From the NCBI GenBank assembly GCA_963681505.1, contig OY811991.1, positions 62,001 to 126,000 on the forward strand: 64,000 nt of DNA, written 5' to 3'. Under the pieces are notes generated by a model that saw only the letters and a list, made by a program, of their open reading frames with translations, had not been told where the DNA came from and did no database searches. This stretch comes from Eunapius fragilis (taxonomy: Eukaryota > Porifera > Demospongiae > Spongillida > Spongillidae). The position numbers and the translations under genes are program-made. Positions 1-10,838 of the stretch are shown here, piece after piece. How positions within the stretch are numbered: position 1 is the stretch's first letter; each line of letters begins with the position of its first letter.

Positions 1-23
1 CATGCAAATAGATTAGTGGTTCC

Positions 24-45
24 CTCCCATACATTTCTATGGGAG
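24..45. repeat. Monomer-internal hairpin (example copy)
   Basis: Within the 185-bp monomer, CTCCCATA (24-31) pairs with TATGGGAG (38-45) around a 6-base loop. The same structure, with a 6- to 8-bp stem, recurs in most monomers of arrays A and B. This copy is given as the example. The large insertion at 8549 enters exactly this hairpin. Confidence 0.8.
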
Positions 46-3000
46 AAAATTGGCTATCTTCCCACCAAGTTGTTAATAAAACAAACCAGTGGAGTTGCGA
101 TCCTACTTCATGCAACGAACGAGTAACCTGTTTTCTTTCTCTAAATAATGCCTCCTCTATAATCAGCTCATTGGTTTGGCTGTACCATGCAAATAGATTA
201 GTGGTTCCCTCCCATACATTTCTATGGGTGAAAATTGGCTGTCTTCCCACCAAGGTGTTAATAAAACAAACTAGTGGAGTTGCGATCCTACGTCATGGAA
301 CGAACGAGTAACCTGTTTTCTTTCTCTAAATAATGCCTCCTCTAATATCAGCTCATTGGTTTGGCTGTACCATGCAAATAGATTAGTGGTTCCCTCCCAT
401 ACATTTCTATGGGTGAAAATTGGCTATCTTCCCACCAAGGTGTTAAATTAACAAACTATTGGAGTTGCGATCCTACTTCATGGAACGAACGAGTAACCTG
501 TTTTCTTTCTCAAAATAATGCCTCCTCTATTATCAGCTCATTGGTTTGGCTGTACCATGCAAATAGATTAGTGGTTCCCTCCCATACATTTCTATGGGAG
601 AAAATTGGCTATCTTCCCACCAAGTTGTTAATAAAACAAACCAGTGGAGTTGCGATCCTACTTCATGCAACGAACGAGTAACCTGTTTTCTTTCTCTAAA
701 TAATGCCTCCTCTATAATCAGCTCATTGGTTTGGCTGTACCATGCAAATAGATTAGTGGTTCCCTCCCATACATTTCTATGGGTGATAATTGGCTGTCTT
801 CCCACCAAGGTGTTAATAAAACAAACTAGTGGAGTTGCGATCCTACGTCATGGAACGAACGAGTAACCTGTTTTCTTTCTCTAAATAATGCCTCCTCTAA
901 TATCAGCTTATTGGTTTGGCTGTACCATGCAAATAGATTAGTGGTTCCCTCCCATACATTTCTATGGGTGAAAATTGGCTATCTTCCCACCAAGGTGTTA
1001 AATTAACAAACTATTGGAGTTGCGATCCTACTTCATGGAACGAACGAGTAACCTGTTTTCTTTCTCAAAATAATGCCTCCTATATAATCAGCTCATTGGT
1101 TTGGCTGTACCATGCAAATAGATTAGTGGTTCCCTCCCATACATTTCTATGGGTGAAAAATGGCTATCTTCCCACCAAGGTGTTAAATTAACAAACTATT
1201 GGAGTTGCGATCCTACTTCATGGAACGAACGAGTAACCTGTTTTCTTTCTCAAAATAATCCCTCCTCTATAATCAGATCATTGGTTTGGCTGTACCATGC
1301 AAATAGATCAGTGGTTCCCTCCCATACATTTCTATGGGTGAAAATTGGCTATCTTCCCACCAAGGTGTTAATAAAACAAACTAGTGGAGTTGCGATCCTA
1401 CTTCAAGGAACGAACGAGTAACCTCTTTTCTTTCTCTAAATAATGCCTCCTCTATTATCAGCTCATTGGTTTGGCTGTACCATGCAAATAGATTAGTGGT
1501 TCCCTCCCATACATTTCTATGGGAGAAAATTGGCTATCTTCCCACCAAGTTGTTAATAAAACAAACCAGTGGAGTTGCGATCCTAATTCATGCAACGAAC
1601 GAGTAACCTGTTTTCTTTCTCTAAATAATGCCTCCTCTATAATCAGCTCATTGGTTTGGCTGTACCATGCAAATAGATTAGTGGTTCCCTCCCATACATT
1701 TCTATGGGTGATAATTGGCTGTCTTCCCACCAAGGTGTTAATAAAACAAACTAGTGGAGTTGCGATCCTACGTGATGGTACGAACGAGTAACCTGTTTTC
1801 TTTCTCTGAATAATGCCTCCTCTAATATCAGCTCATTGGTTTGGCTGTACCATGCAAATAGATTAGTGGTTCCCTCCCATACATTTCTATGGGTGAAAAT
1901 TGGCTATCTTCCCACCAAGGTGTTAAATTAACAAACTATTGGAGTTGCGATCCTACTTCATGGAACGAACGAGTAACCTGTTTTCTTTCTCAAAATAATG
2001 CCTCCTCTATTATCAGCTCATTGGTTTGGCTGTACCATGCAAATAGATTAGTGGTTCCCTCCCATACATTTCTATGGGAGAAAATTGGCTATCTTCCCAC
2101 CAAGTTGTTAATAAAACAAACCAGTGGAGTTGCGATCCTACTTCATGCAACGAACGAGTAACCTGTTTTCTTTCTCTAAATAATGCCTCCTCTATAATCA
2201 GCTCATTGGTTTGGCTGTACCATGCAAATAGATTAGTGGTTCCCTCCCATACATTTCTATGGGTGATAATTGGCTGTCTTCCCACCAAGGTGTTAATAGA
2301 ACAAACTAGTGGAGTTGCGATCCTACGTCATGGAACGAACGAGTAACCTGTTTTCTTTCTCTAAATAATGCCTCCTCTAATATCAGCTCATTGGTTTGGC
2401 TGTACCATGCAAATAGATTAGTGGTTCCCTCCCATACATTTCTATGGGTGAAAATTGGCTATCTTCCCACCAAGGTGTTAATAAAACAAACTAGTGGAGT
2501 TGCGATCCTACTTCAAGGAACGAACGAGTAACCTCTTTTCTTTCTCTAAATAATGCCTCCTCTATTATCAGCTCATTGGTTTGGCTGTACCATGCAAATA
2601 GATTAGTGGTTCCCTCCCATACATTTCTATGGGAGAAAATTGGCTATCTTCCCACCAAGTTGTTAATAAAACAAACCAGTGGAGTTGCGATCCTACTTCA
2701 TGCAACGAACGAGTAACCTGTTTTCTTTCTCTAAATAATGCCTCCTCTATAATCAGCTCATTGGTTTGGCTGTACCATGCAAATAGATTAGTGGTTCCCT
2801 CCCATACATTTCTATGGGTGATAATTGGCTGTCTTCCCACCAAGGTGTTAATAAAACAAACTAGTGGAGTTGCGATCCTACGTCATGGAACGAACGAGTA
2901 ACCTGTTTTCTTTCTCTAAATAATGCCTCCTCTAATATCAGCTCATTGGTTTGGCTGTACCATGCAAATAGATTAGTGGTTCCCTCCCATACATTTCTAT

Positions 3001-3738
3001 GGGTGAAAATTGGCTATCTTCCCACCAAGGTGTTAAATTAACAAACTATTGGAGTTGCGATCCTACTTCATGGAACGAACGAGTAACCTGTTTTCTTTCT
3101 CAAAATAATGCCTCCTCTATTATCAGCTCATTGGTTTGGCTGTACCATGCAAATAGATTAGTGGTTCCCTCCCATACATTTCTATGGGAGAAAATTGGCT
3201 ATCTTCCCACCAAGTTGTTAATAAAACAAACCAGTGGAGTTGCGATCCTACTTCATGCAACGAACGAGTAACCTGTTTTCTTTCTCTAAATAATGCCTCC
3301 TCTATAATCAGCTCATTGGTTTGGCTGTACCATGCAAATAGATTAGTGGTTCCCTCCCATACATTTCTATGGGTGATAATTGGCTGTCTTCCCACCAAGG
3401 TGTTAATAAAACAAACTAGTGGAGTTGCGATCCTACGTCATGGAACGAACGAGTAACCTGTTTTCTTTCTCTAAATAATGCCTCCTCTAATATCAGCTCA
3501 TTGGTTTGGCTGTACCATGCAAATAGATTAGTGGTTCCCTCCCATACATTTCTATGGGTGAAAATTGGCTATCTTCCCACCAAGGTGTTAAATTAACAAA
3601 CTATTGGAGTTGCGATCCTACTTCATGGAACGAACGAGTAACCTGTTTTCTTTCTCAAAATAATCCCTCCTCTATAATCAGATCATTGGTTTGGCTGTAC
3701 CATGCAAATAGATTAGTGGTTCCCTCCCATACATTTCT
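39..3738 (+). repeat. 555-bp trimeric higher-order repeat in array A
   Basis: Three distinguishable monomer types repeat in the order A-B-C with a 555-bp period. Type A has GGGAGAAAATTGG with CAAGTTGTTAATAAAAC. Type B has CTGTCTTCCC with CTACGTCATGG. Type C has GGTGTTAAATTAACAAAC. Type A monomers begin at 39, 594, 1519, 2074, 2629 and 3184. The spacing is 555 except 594 to 1519 (925), where two extra monomers at 1149 and 1334 were added. At 2444 a variant like the one at 1334 replaces type C. This is the pattern expected of recent unequal exchange of trimers. Confidence 0.92.
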
Positions 3739-5740
3739 ATGGGTGAAAATTGGCTATCTTCCCACCAAGGTGTTAAATTAACAAACTATTGGAGTTGCGA
3801 TCCTACTTCAAGGAACGAACGAGTAACCTGTTTTCTTTCTCTAAATAATGCCTCCTCTATTATCAGCTCATTGGTTTGGCTGTACCATGCAAATAGATTA
3901 GTGGTTCCCTCCCATACATTTCTACGGGTGAAAATTGGCTATCTTCCCACCAAGGTGTTAAATTAACAAACTATTGGAGTTGCGATCCTACTTCATGGAA
4001 CGAACGAGTAACTTGTTTTCTTTCTCTAAATAATGCCTCCTCTATTATCAGCTCATTGGTTTGGCTGTACCATGCAAATAGATTAGTGGTTCCCTCCCAT
4101 ACATTTCTATGGGAGAAAATTGGCTATGTTCCAACCAAGGTGTTAATTTAACAAACTATTGGAGTTGCGATATGTATTCATGAAACGAACGAATAACCTG
4201 TTTTCTTTCTCTAAATAATGCCTCCTCTATAATCAGCTCATTGGTTTGGCTGTACCATGCAAATAGATTAGTGGGTCCCTCCCATACATTTCTATGGGTG
4301 AAAATTGGCTATCTTCCCACCAAGGTGTTAATAAAACAAACTAGTGGAGTTGCTTCCTACTTCATGGAACGAACGAGTAACCTGTTTTCTTTCTCTAAAT
4401 AATGCCTCCTCTATAATCAGCTCATTGGTTTGGCTGTACCATGCAAATAGATTAGTGGGTCCCTCCCATACATTTCTATGGGTGAAAATTGGCTATCTTC
4501 CCACCAAGGTGTTAATAAAATAAACTATTGGAGTTGCGATCCTACTACATGGAACGAACGAGTAACATGTTTTCTTTCTCAAAATAATGCCTCCTCTATT
4601 ATCAGCTCATTGGATTGGCTGTACCATGCAAATAGATTAGTGGTTCCCTCCCATACATTTCTATGGGAGAAAATTGGCTATGTTCCAACCAAGGTGTTAA
4701 TTTAACAAACTTTTGGAGTTGCGATATGTATTCATGAAACGAACGAATAACCTGTTTTCATTCTTGAAATAATGCCTCCTCTATAATCAGCTCATTGGTT
4801 TGGCTGTACCATGCAAATAGATTAGTGGTTCCCTCCCATACATTTCTATGGGAGAAAATTGGCTATGTTCCAACCAAGGTGTTAGTTTAACAAACTATTG
4901 GAGTTGCGATATGTATTCATGAAACGAACGAATAACCTGTTTTCTTTCTCTAAATAATGCCTCCTCTATAATCAGCTATTTGGTTTGGCTGTACCATGCA
5001 AATAGATTAGTGGTTTCCTCCCATACATTTCTATGGGTGAAAATTGGCTATCTTCCCACCAAGGTGTTAATAAAACAAACTAGTGGAGTTGCGATCCTAC
5101 TTCATGGAACGAACGAGTAACCTGTTTTCTTTCTCTAAATAATGCCTCCTCTATTATCAGCTCATTGGTTTGGCTGTACCATGCAAATAGATTAGTGGTT
5201 CCCTCCCATACATATCTATGGGAGAAAATTGGCTATGTTCCAACCAAGGTGTTAATTTAACAAACTTTTGGAGTTGCGATATGTATTCATGAAACAAACG
5301 AATATCCTGTTTTCATTCTCTAAATAATGCCTCCTCTATAATCAGCTCATTGGTTTGGCTGTACCATGCAAATAGATTAGTGGTTCCTACCCATACATTT
5401 CTATGGGAGAAAATTGGCTATGTTCCAACCAAGGTGTTAATTTAACAAACTATTGGAGTTGCGATATGTATTCATGAAACGAACGAATAACCTGTTTTCT
5501 TTCTCTAAATAATGCCTCCTCTATAATCAGCTCATTGGTTTGGCTGTACCATGCAAATAGATTAGTGGGTCCCTCCCATACATTTCTATGGGTGAAAATT
5601 GGCTATCTTCCTACCAAGGTGTTAATAAAACAAACTAGTGGAGTTGCGATCCTACTTCATGGAACGAACGAGTAACCTGTTTTCTTTCTCTAAATAATGC
5701 CTCCTCTATAATCAGCTCATTGGTTTGGCTGTACCATGCA

Positions 5741-7220
5741 AATAGATTAGTGGGTCCCTCCCATACATTTCTATAGGTGAAAATTGGCTATCTTCCCACC
5801 AAGGTGTTAATAAAACAAACTAGTGGAGTTGCGATCCTACTTCATGGAACGAACGAGTAACCTGTTTTCTTTCTCTAAATAATGCCTCCTCTATAATCAG
5901 CTCATTGGTTTGGCTGTACCATCCAAATAGATTAGTGGTTCCCTCCCATACATTTCTATGGGAGAAAATTGGCTATGTTCCAACCAAGGTGTTAATTTAA
6001 CAAACTTTTGGAGTTGCGATATGTATTCATGAAACGAACGAATAACCTGTTTTCATTCTCTAAATAATGCCTCCTCTATAATCAGCTCATTGGTTTGGCT
6101 GTACCATGCAAATAGATTTGTGGTTCCCTCCCATACATTTCTATGGGAGAAAATTGGCTATGTTCCAACCAAGGTGTTAATTTAACAAACTATTGGAGTT
6201 GCGATACGTATTCATAGAACGAACGAGTAACCTGTTTTCTATCTCTAAATAATACCTCCTCTATTATCAGCTCATTGGTTTGGCTATACCATGCAAATAG
6301 ATTAGTGGTTCCCTACCATACATTTCTATGGGTGAAAATTGGCTATCTTCCCACCAAGGTGTTAATAAAACAAACTAGTGGAGTTGCGATCCTACTTCAT
6401 GGAACGAACGAGTAACCTGTTTTCTTTCTCTAAATAATGCCTCCTCTATTATCAGCTCATTGGTTTGGCTGGACCATGCAAATAGATTAGTGGGTCCCTC
6501 CCATACATTTCTATGGGTGAAAATTGGCTATCTTCCCACCAAGGTGTTAATAAAACAAACTAGTGGAGTTGCGATCCTACTTCATGGAACGAACGAGTAA
6601 CCTGTTTTCTTTCTCTAAATAATGCCTCCTCTATAATCAGCTCATTGGTTTGGCTTTACCATCCAAATAGATTAGTGGTTCCCTCCCATACATTTCTATG
6701 GGAGAAAATTGGCTATGTTCCAACCAAGGTGTTAATTTAACAAACTTTTGGAGTTGCGATATGTATTCATGAAACGAACGAATAACCTGTTTTCATTCTC
6801 TAAATAATGCCTCCTCTATAATCAGCTCATTGGTTTGGCTGTACCATGCAAATAGATTTGTGGTTCCCTCCCATACATTTCTATGGGAGAAAATTGGCTA
6901 TGTTCCAACCAAGGTGTTAATTTAACAAACTATTGGAGTTGCGATACGTATTCATAGAACGAACGAGTAACCTGTTTTCTATCTCTAAATAATACCTCCT
7001 CTATTATCAGCTCATTGGTTTGGCTATACCATGCAAATAGATTAGTGGTTCCCTCCCATACATTTCTATGGGTGAAAATTGGCTATCTTCCCACCAAGGT
7101 GTTAATAAAACAAACTAGTGGAGTTGCGATCCTACTTCATGGAACGAACGAGTAACCTGTTTTCTTTCTCTAAATAATGCCTCCTCTATTATCAGCTCAT
7201 TGGTTTGGCTGTACCATGCA
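5741..7220 (+). repeat. Tandem 740-bp tetramer duplication in array A
   Basis: Private variants recur exactly 740 bases apart. ATCCAAATAG replaces ATGCAAATAG at 5921 and again at 6661. The variant ATCTCTAAATAATACC near 6241 recurs near 6981. TTAGTGGGTCCC near 5745 recurs near 6485. This gives two adjacent four-monomer units, about 5741-6480 and 6481-7220, with few differences. It is a second, independent higher-order unit in the same array. Confidence 0.85.
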
Positions 7221-8548
7221 AATAGATTAGTTGTTCCCTCCTATACATGTCTATGGGTGAAAATTGGCTATCTTTCCACCAAGGTGTTAATTTAACAAAC
7301 TATTGGAGTTGCGATCCTACTTCATGGAACGAACGAGTAACCTGTTTTCTTTCTCAAAATAATCCGTCCTCTATAATCAGCTCATTGGTTTAGCTGTACC
7401 ATGCAAATAGATTAGTGGCTCCCTCCCATACATTTCTATGGGAGAAAATTGGCTAGGTTCCAACCAAGGTGTTAATATAACAAAATATTGGAGTTGCGAT
7501 GTGTATTCATGGAACGAACGAGTAACCTGTTTTCTTTCTCTAAATAATGCCTCCTCTATAATCAGCTCATTGGTTTGGCTGTGCCATGCAAATAGATCAG
7601 TGGTTCCCACCCATACATTTCTATGGGTGAAAATTGGCTATATTCCCACCAAGGTGTTAATAAAACAAACTAGAGGAGTTGCGATCCTACTACATGGAAC
7701 GAACGAGTAACCTGTTTTCTTTCTCTAAATAATGCCTACTCTATAATCAGCTCATTGGTTTGGCTGTACCATGCAAATAGATTAGTGGTTCCCTCCCATA
7801 CATTTCTATGGGAGAAAATTGGCTATGTTCCAACCAAGGTGTTGTTTTAACAAACAATTGGAGTTGCGATATGTATTCATAAAACGAACGAGTAACCTGT
7901 TTTCTTTCTCTAAATAATGCCTCCTCTATAATCAGCTCATTGGTTTGGCTGTACCATGCAAATAGATCAGTGGTTCCCTCCCATACATTTCTATGGGTGA
8001 AAATTGGCTATATTCCCACCAAGGTGTTAATAAAACAAACTAGAAGAGGTGCGATCATACTACATGGAACGAACGAGTAACCTGTTTTTCTTTCTCTAAA
8101 TAATGCCTCCTCTATAATCAGCTTATTGGTTTGGCTGTACCATGCAAATAGATTAGTGGTTCCCTCCCATACATTTCTATGGGAGAGAATTGGCTATGTT
8201 CCAACCAAGGTGTTAATTTAACAAACTATTGGAGTTGCGATATGTATTCATAAAACGAACGAGTAACCTGTTTTCTTTCTCTAAATAATGCCTCCTCTAT
8301 AATCAGCTCATTGGTTTGGCTGTACCATGCAAATAGATTAGTGGTTCCCTCCCATACATTTCTTTGGGTGAAAATTGGCTATCTTCCCACCAAGGTGTTT
8401 ATAATACAAACTAGTGGAGTTGCGATCCTACTTCATGGAACGAACGAGTAACCTGTTTTCTTTCTCTAACTAATGCCTCCTCTATAATCAGCTCATTGGT
8501 TTGGCTGTACCATGCAAATAGATTAGTGGTTCCCTCCCATACATTTCT

Positions 8549-8841
8549 ACAAGTAAATAAAAAACATTCTAAATGAGAAAGTTGGTGGCATATAGGATTT
8601 GAAGGCAATGGTGGTGTAAAAAGGAAGTAAACAAGGGTCTAATAATAAGGGGAAATGGAATAGTCCTATATTTAGCACACGAACAACATACTATATCCTA
8701 CATATAGAAATGTGCTAAATATTGGACTATTCCATTTCCCCTTATTATTAGACCCTTGTTTACTTCCTTTTTACACCACCATTGCCTTCAAATCCTATAT
8801 GCCACCAACTTTCTCATAGAGAATGTTTTTTATTTACTTGT
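8549..8841. repeat. 293-bp near-perfect palindrome (fold-back)
   Basis: The left arm 8549-8679 and right arm 8711-8841 are each 131 bases and reverse-complementary with only about three mismatches, around a 31-base centre. The outermost bases are ACAAGTAAAT and ATTTACTTGT. The centre holds a further 6-bp stem, CTATAT/ATATAG (8691-8696 and 8702-8707). There is no reading frame of note. It resembles a fold-back or MITE-like element, or a hairpin-capped inversion. I see no clear target duplication (left flank TTCT, right flank TTCA). Confidence 0.93.
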
Positions 8842-8856
8842 TTCATTGATTTTTAT

Positions 8857-9302
8857 TCATACCCGATTATGAGCCGTATAGCATGTTAAGTAATCCATCT
8901 TGATATGAGAGGGAGGTTGTAAAGGCACGACATACCTTTGAGTGACCTTAGCTCTTTTCGCCGAGCGAGATGCACGTTCAGGACTATGGCAATATCGCTG
9001 TCTTTTTTCAGGATCTGCTCGATACCTTGCACGTCGAGAGGTCCGTTCCTTTTCAGGATCTGAGGGGGCTTTAAGGTGCGGCCGAAATAGAAGAGAGGTT
9101 ATTCCCCAGCGCGATCGAACCCACGAACGCAATTTGTATCGGGCCAGAAGCAGACAGCACCCCCCCCTCCCCCCCCTACTAATCGCATCTCGATACCTTG
9201 CCCGTCGAGAGGTCCGTTTCTTTTCAGGCTCTGCTTGATAGTTTTCACGTTGAGAGGCCCGCTTCTTTTCAGGCTCTGCTTTGTAGTTCCGCTCGGGTCT
9301 CT
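8857..9302 (-). pseudogene. Broken basic-repeat (DPEKKR-type) protein segment
   Basis: Read on the minus strand from about 9302, one frame encodes a highly basic repeat of about 15 residues, with units such as AEPEKKRASQRENYQ and AEPEKKRTSRRARYR. It then runs into a poly-G-derived stretch. From 9132 a second frame resumes with DPEKERTSRRARYRADPEKRQRY and SPERASRSAKRAK, and ends at a stop near 8857. A stop codon lies upstream in the first frame at about 9311. The two repeat-coding stretches (about 9011-9063 and 9189-9240 on the plus strand) are near-identical in DNA. From general knowledge, Lys/Arg-rich DPEKKR-type repeats occur in predicted proteins of sponges, cnidarians and some transposon-encoded proteins. 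I cannot name a function. Whether the frame break is an intron, a frameshift or an insertion is not resolved. Confidence 0.45.
9160..9176. repeat. C8-T-C8 tract
   Basis: Eight C, one T and eight C in a row, so the minus strand reads G8AG8. It sits between the two basic-repeat stretches and could form a G-quadruplex, or be a slippage or assembly weak point. Confidence 0.9.
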
Positions 9303-9359
9303 AGTTTTGAGGTACTATGCTCGCCGTTTGGCTTTCTTCTTTTCCTGACGTAAAAAAAA

Positions 9360-9714
9360 CGACTTCATTAAGTTACAAAGAGCTTACAACGATCGAATAA
9401 CAGGAATGATTATAGTACGCACGTGCACGTTATTAAAAATACATAACTGCCACAGTTAATTACCACTACGTGTAGTGCCCAGACTGTACACATTTGGTTA
9501 CATGATCTATACTGCTAGTACTTCGTATAAAGAGCGAAGTAGGACCTATCTGAGTCGTGTCAGTGCAGTAAGCTTAACTATACATGATTTGCTAACACAA
9601 CCACCGATATAAGTCATGTAGTCTCGAGACGTTTTGACCACAGAAGCGAGAATGCCAACGAATTCTGAAGCCATTGGTGTGATTTTCAGTTTTTAAAAGT
9701 GTTCCTATCCCGAG
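9360..9714. other. Unassigned unique DNA
   Basis: About 355 bases of non-repetitive sequence with no long open frame, no motif I recognise and no similarity to the neighbouring satellites. It belongs to the 1.44-kb insertion. Confidence 0.5.
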
Positions 9715-9957
9715 TTATGCGTGGTCAAGAACAAGAAGAAGAAGAAGAAGAAGAACGAGAAATACGTGGGACTGGGTACGAGTTTCGAAAATTGTTTTGT
9801 TCTCTACAACCACGCGGTTTTGTGACATCAAACAAACACGAAACTGCTTGTTGTTACCTTCTTGTACGACGACGATAACAAGGTAAGCCATCCGCTCGTC
9901 GGGAGTCTTGTTAGAAGCGGGTCGCGTTTTTTTAATGACATTCATAATCGGGGTCAA
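9715..9957 (-). CDS. Doubtful 80-codon open frame
   Basis: A minus-strand frame from an ATG at 9957 to a stop at 9715. The C-terminal end is a run of leucines, which is only the AAG microsatellite read backwards. The N-terminal half (NKTPDERMAYLVIVVVQEG) is not repetitive and could be a scrap of a real gene. I recognise no domain, and the length and context make chance equally likely. Confidence 0.15.
   Translation of the reverse strand: MTPIMNVIKKTRPASNKTPDERMAYLVIVVVQEGNNKQFRVCLMSQNRVVVENKTIFETRTQSHVFLVLLLLLLLVLDHA
9733..9753. repeat. (AAG)7 microsatellite
   Basis: Seven perfect AAG triplets followed by AAC. The repeat explains the leucine run in the minus-strand frame over it. Confidence 0.95.
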
Positions 9958-9966
9958 ATCCTATAT

Positions 9967-9988
9967 GAGAGTTACTAACGTAACTCTC
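9967..9988. repeat. 9-bp-stem hairpin at the insertion's right end
   Basis: GAGAGTTAC (9967-9975) and GTAACTCTC (9980-9988) are exact reverse complements around TAAC. The hairpin ends one base before satellite sequence resumes at 9990, so it marks the right terminus of the insertion. Confidence 0.85.
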
Positions 9989-9989
9989 G

Positions 9990-10304
9990 ATGGGTGAAAA
10001 TTGAATGTCTTCCCACCAATGTGTTAATAAAACAAACTAGTGGAGTTGCGATCCTACTTCATGGAACGAACGAGTAACCTGTTTTCTTTCTCTAAATAAT
10101 GCCTCCTCTATAATCAGCTCATTGGTTTGGCTGTACCATGCAAATAGATTAGTGGTTCCCTCCCATACATTTCTATGGGAGAAAATTGGCTATGTTCCAA
10201 CCAAGGTGTTAATTTAACAAACTATTGGAGTTGCGATATGTATTCATGGAACGAACGAGTAACCTGTTTTCTTTCTCAAAATATTCCCTCCTCTATAATC
10301 ATAT
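9990..10304 (+). repeat. 185-bp satellite monomers between insertions
   Basis: About 1.7 monomers in the same orientation as array A continue from the broken monomer at 8548. They stop at CCTCTATAATCA near 10299, where reverse transcriptase sequence begins after a few bases. The second monomer is of the TATGTTCCAACC class. Confidence 0.95.
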
Positions 10305-10838
10305 CTACAATGGATCTAGCCAGCGGATATTGGCAGGTGGAAATGGCCCCGGAGGATAGACCCAAGACAGCTTTTTCCACACCAGAGGGTTTATACCAGT
10401 TCAGGGTAATGCCTTTTGGGTTATGTAATGCGCCCGCCACATTCCAACGTTTGATGGATAGAGTGCTGGGCACCCTTAAGTGGTCAAGTTGTTTGGTATA
10501 TTTTGACGACATAATTGTAGTGGGGAGCTCATTTGGTGATCATTTGCGACATATTGCTAGTGTCTTGATGAAGCTCCGGGAGGCGGGGCTGAAGCTTAAG
10601 CCTACAAAATGTAAATTTTTTCAAAAGCAGGTTGCCTTTTTGGGCCACATTGTGTCACCTTGTGGAATTGCCACTGATCCAGCTAAAACGGAGGTGATTG
10701 CAAAATGGCCCACTCCGCAATCAAGAAAGGAAGTGCAGCAATTTTTGGGGTTAGCAAATTACTATCGAAGGTTTATAAAAAACTTTGGGACTATAGCCAA
10801 GCCTCTTCATCGTTTAACGGAAAAGAACATAACTTTAT
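10305..10838 (+). pseudogene. Ty3/gypsy reverse transcriptase fragment
   Basis: This is the second half of a gypsy-type reverse transcriptase, which would copy element RNA into DNA. In order, it contains the motif-A region TMDLASGYWQVEM, the VMPFGLCNAPATFQ motif, the catalytic YFDD box (10499-10510), KPTKCKFF, FLGHIVS and QQFLGLANYYRRFI leading into the connection region. The frame is open into the satellite upstream, so the start codon at 10175 lies in satellite DNA and is not the true start. The piece begins abruptly at motif A (10305) and ends at a TAA at 10838 shortly after the thumb. RNase H and integrase are absent. Bases 10305-10482 also occur inverted at 11076-11253 with about two differences. 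It is surely a gypsy RT and almost certainly inactive. Confidence 0.93.

Larger units (their letters stand above)
1..8548 (+). repeat. 185-bp satellite, array A
   Basis: A head-to-tail tandem array with a strict 185-bp period: the ATGGG(A/T)GAAAATTGGC landmark falls at 39, 224, 409, 594, 779, 964 and onward. It holds about 46 monomers by division. The array already runs at base 1, so its left end is outside the window. Monomers up to about 4.1 kb are very alike. Later ones mix in a second class with TATGTTCCAACC and GATATGTATTCATG. The period is near a nucleosome repeat length, as is common for animal and plant satellites. Open frames of 75-91 codons on both strands restart in every monomer and are a by-product of the repeat. 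The array is interrupted at 8548 inside a monomer. Confidence 0.98.
8549..9989. mobile_element. 1.44-kb insertion in the satellite, type unknown
   Basis: The monomer runs intact to CCCATACATTTCT at 8548 and resumes with ATGGGTGAAAATTG at 9990. Those bases are adjacent in uninterrupted monomers, so 8549-9989 is a clean insertion with no target duplication longer than one base. The left end is a 293-bp palindrome and the right end a 9-bp-stem hairpin (9967-9988) one base from the junction. Between them are a decayed minus-strand basic-repeat coding segment, a C-rich tract, an AAG microsatellite and unassigned DNA. A rolling-circle (Helitron-like) element also lacks a long target duplication and ends near a hairpin. 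However, the insertion is T^A rather than A^T, and I see no CTRR end or Rep/helicase. The class is therefore undetermined. Confidence 0.6.

Noticed and set aside
95-150. CENP-B box in the satellite monomer
   Set aside because: The minus strand reads TTCGTTCCATGAAGTA, which shares the TTCG start and one A with the box but lacks CGGG. Too few essential positions match.
39-8608. Families of 75-91-codon genes in the 185-bp satellite
   Set aside because: They recur with every monomer on both strands and overlap one another. 185 is not a multiple of three, so they stop in the next monomer.
8942-9238. Plus-strand 98-codon open frame over the basic-repeat region
   Set aside because: It is the antisense of the DPEKKR-type repeat and shows no family motif of its own.
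8787-9967. Shared 14-mer TCAAATCCTATATG in the palindrome and near the insert's right end
   Set aside because: A few 14-base matches are expected by chance in 64 kb, so it is not enough to infer related termini.
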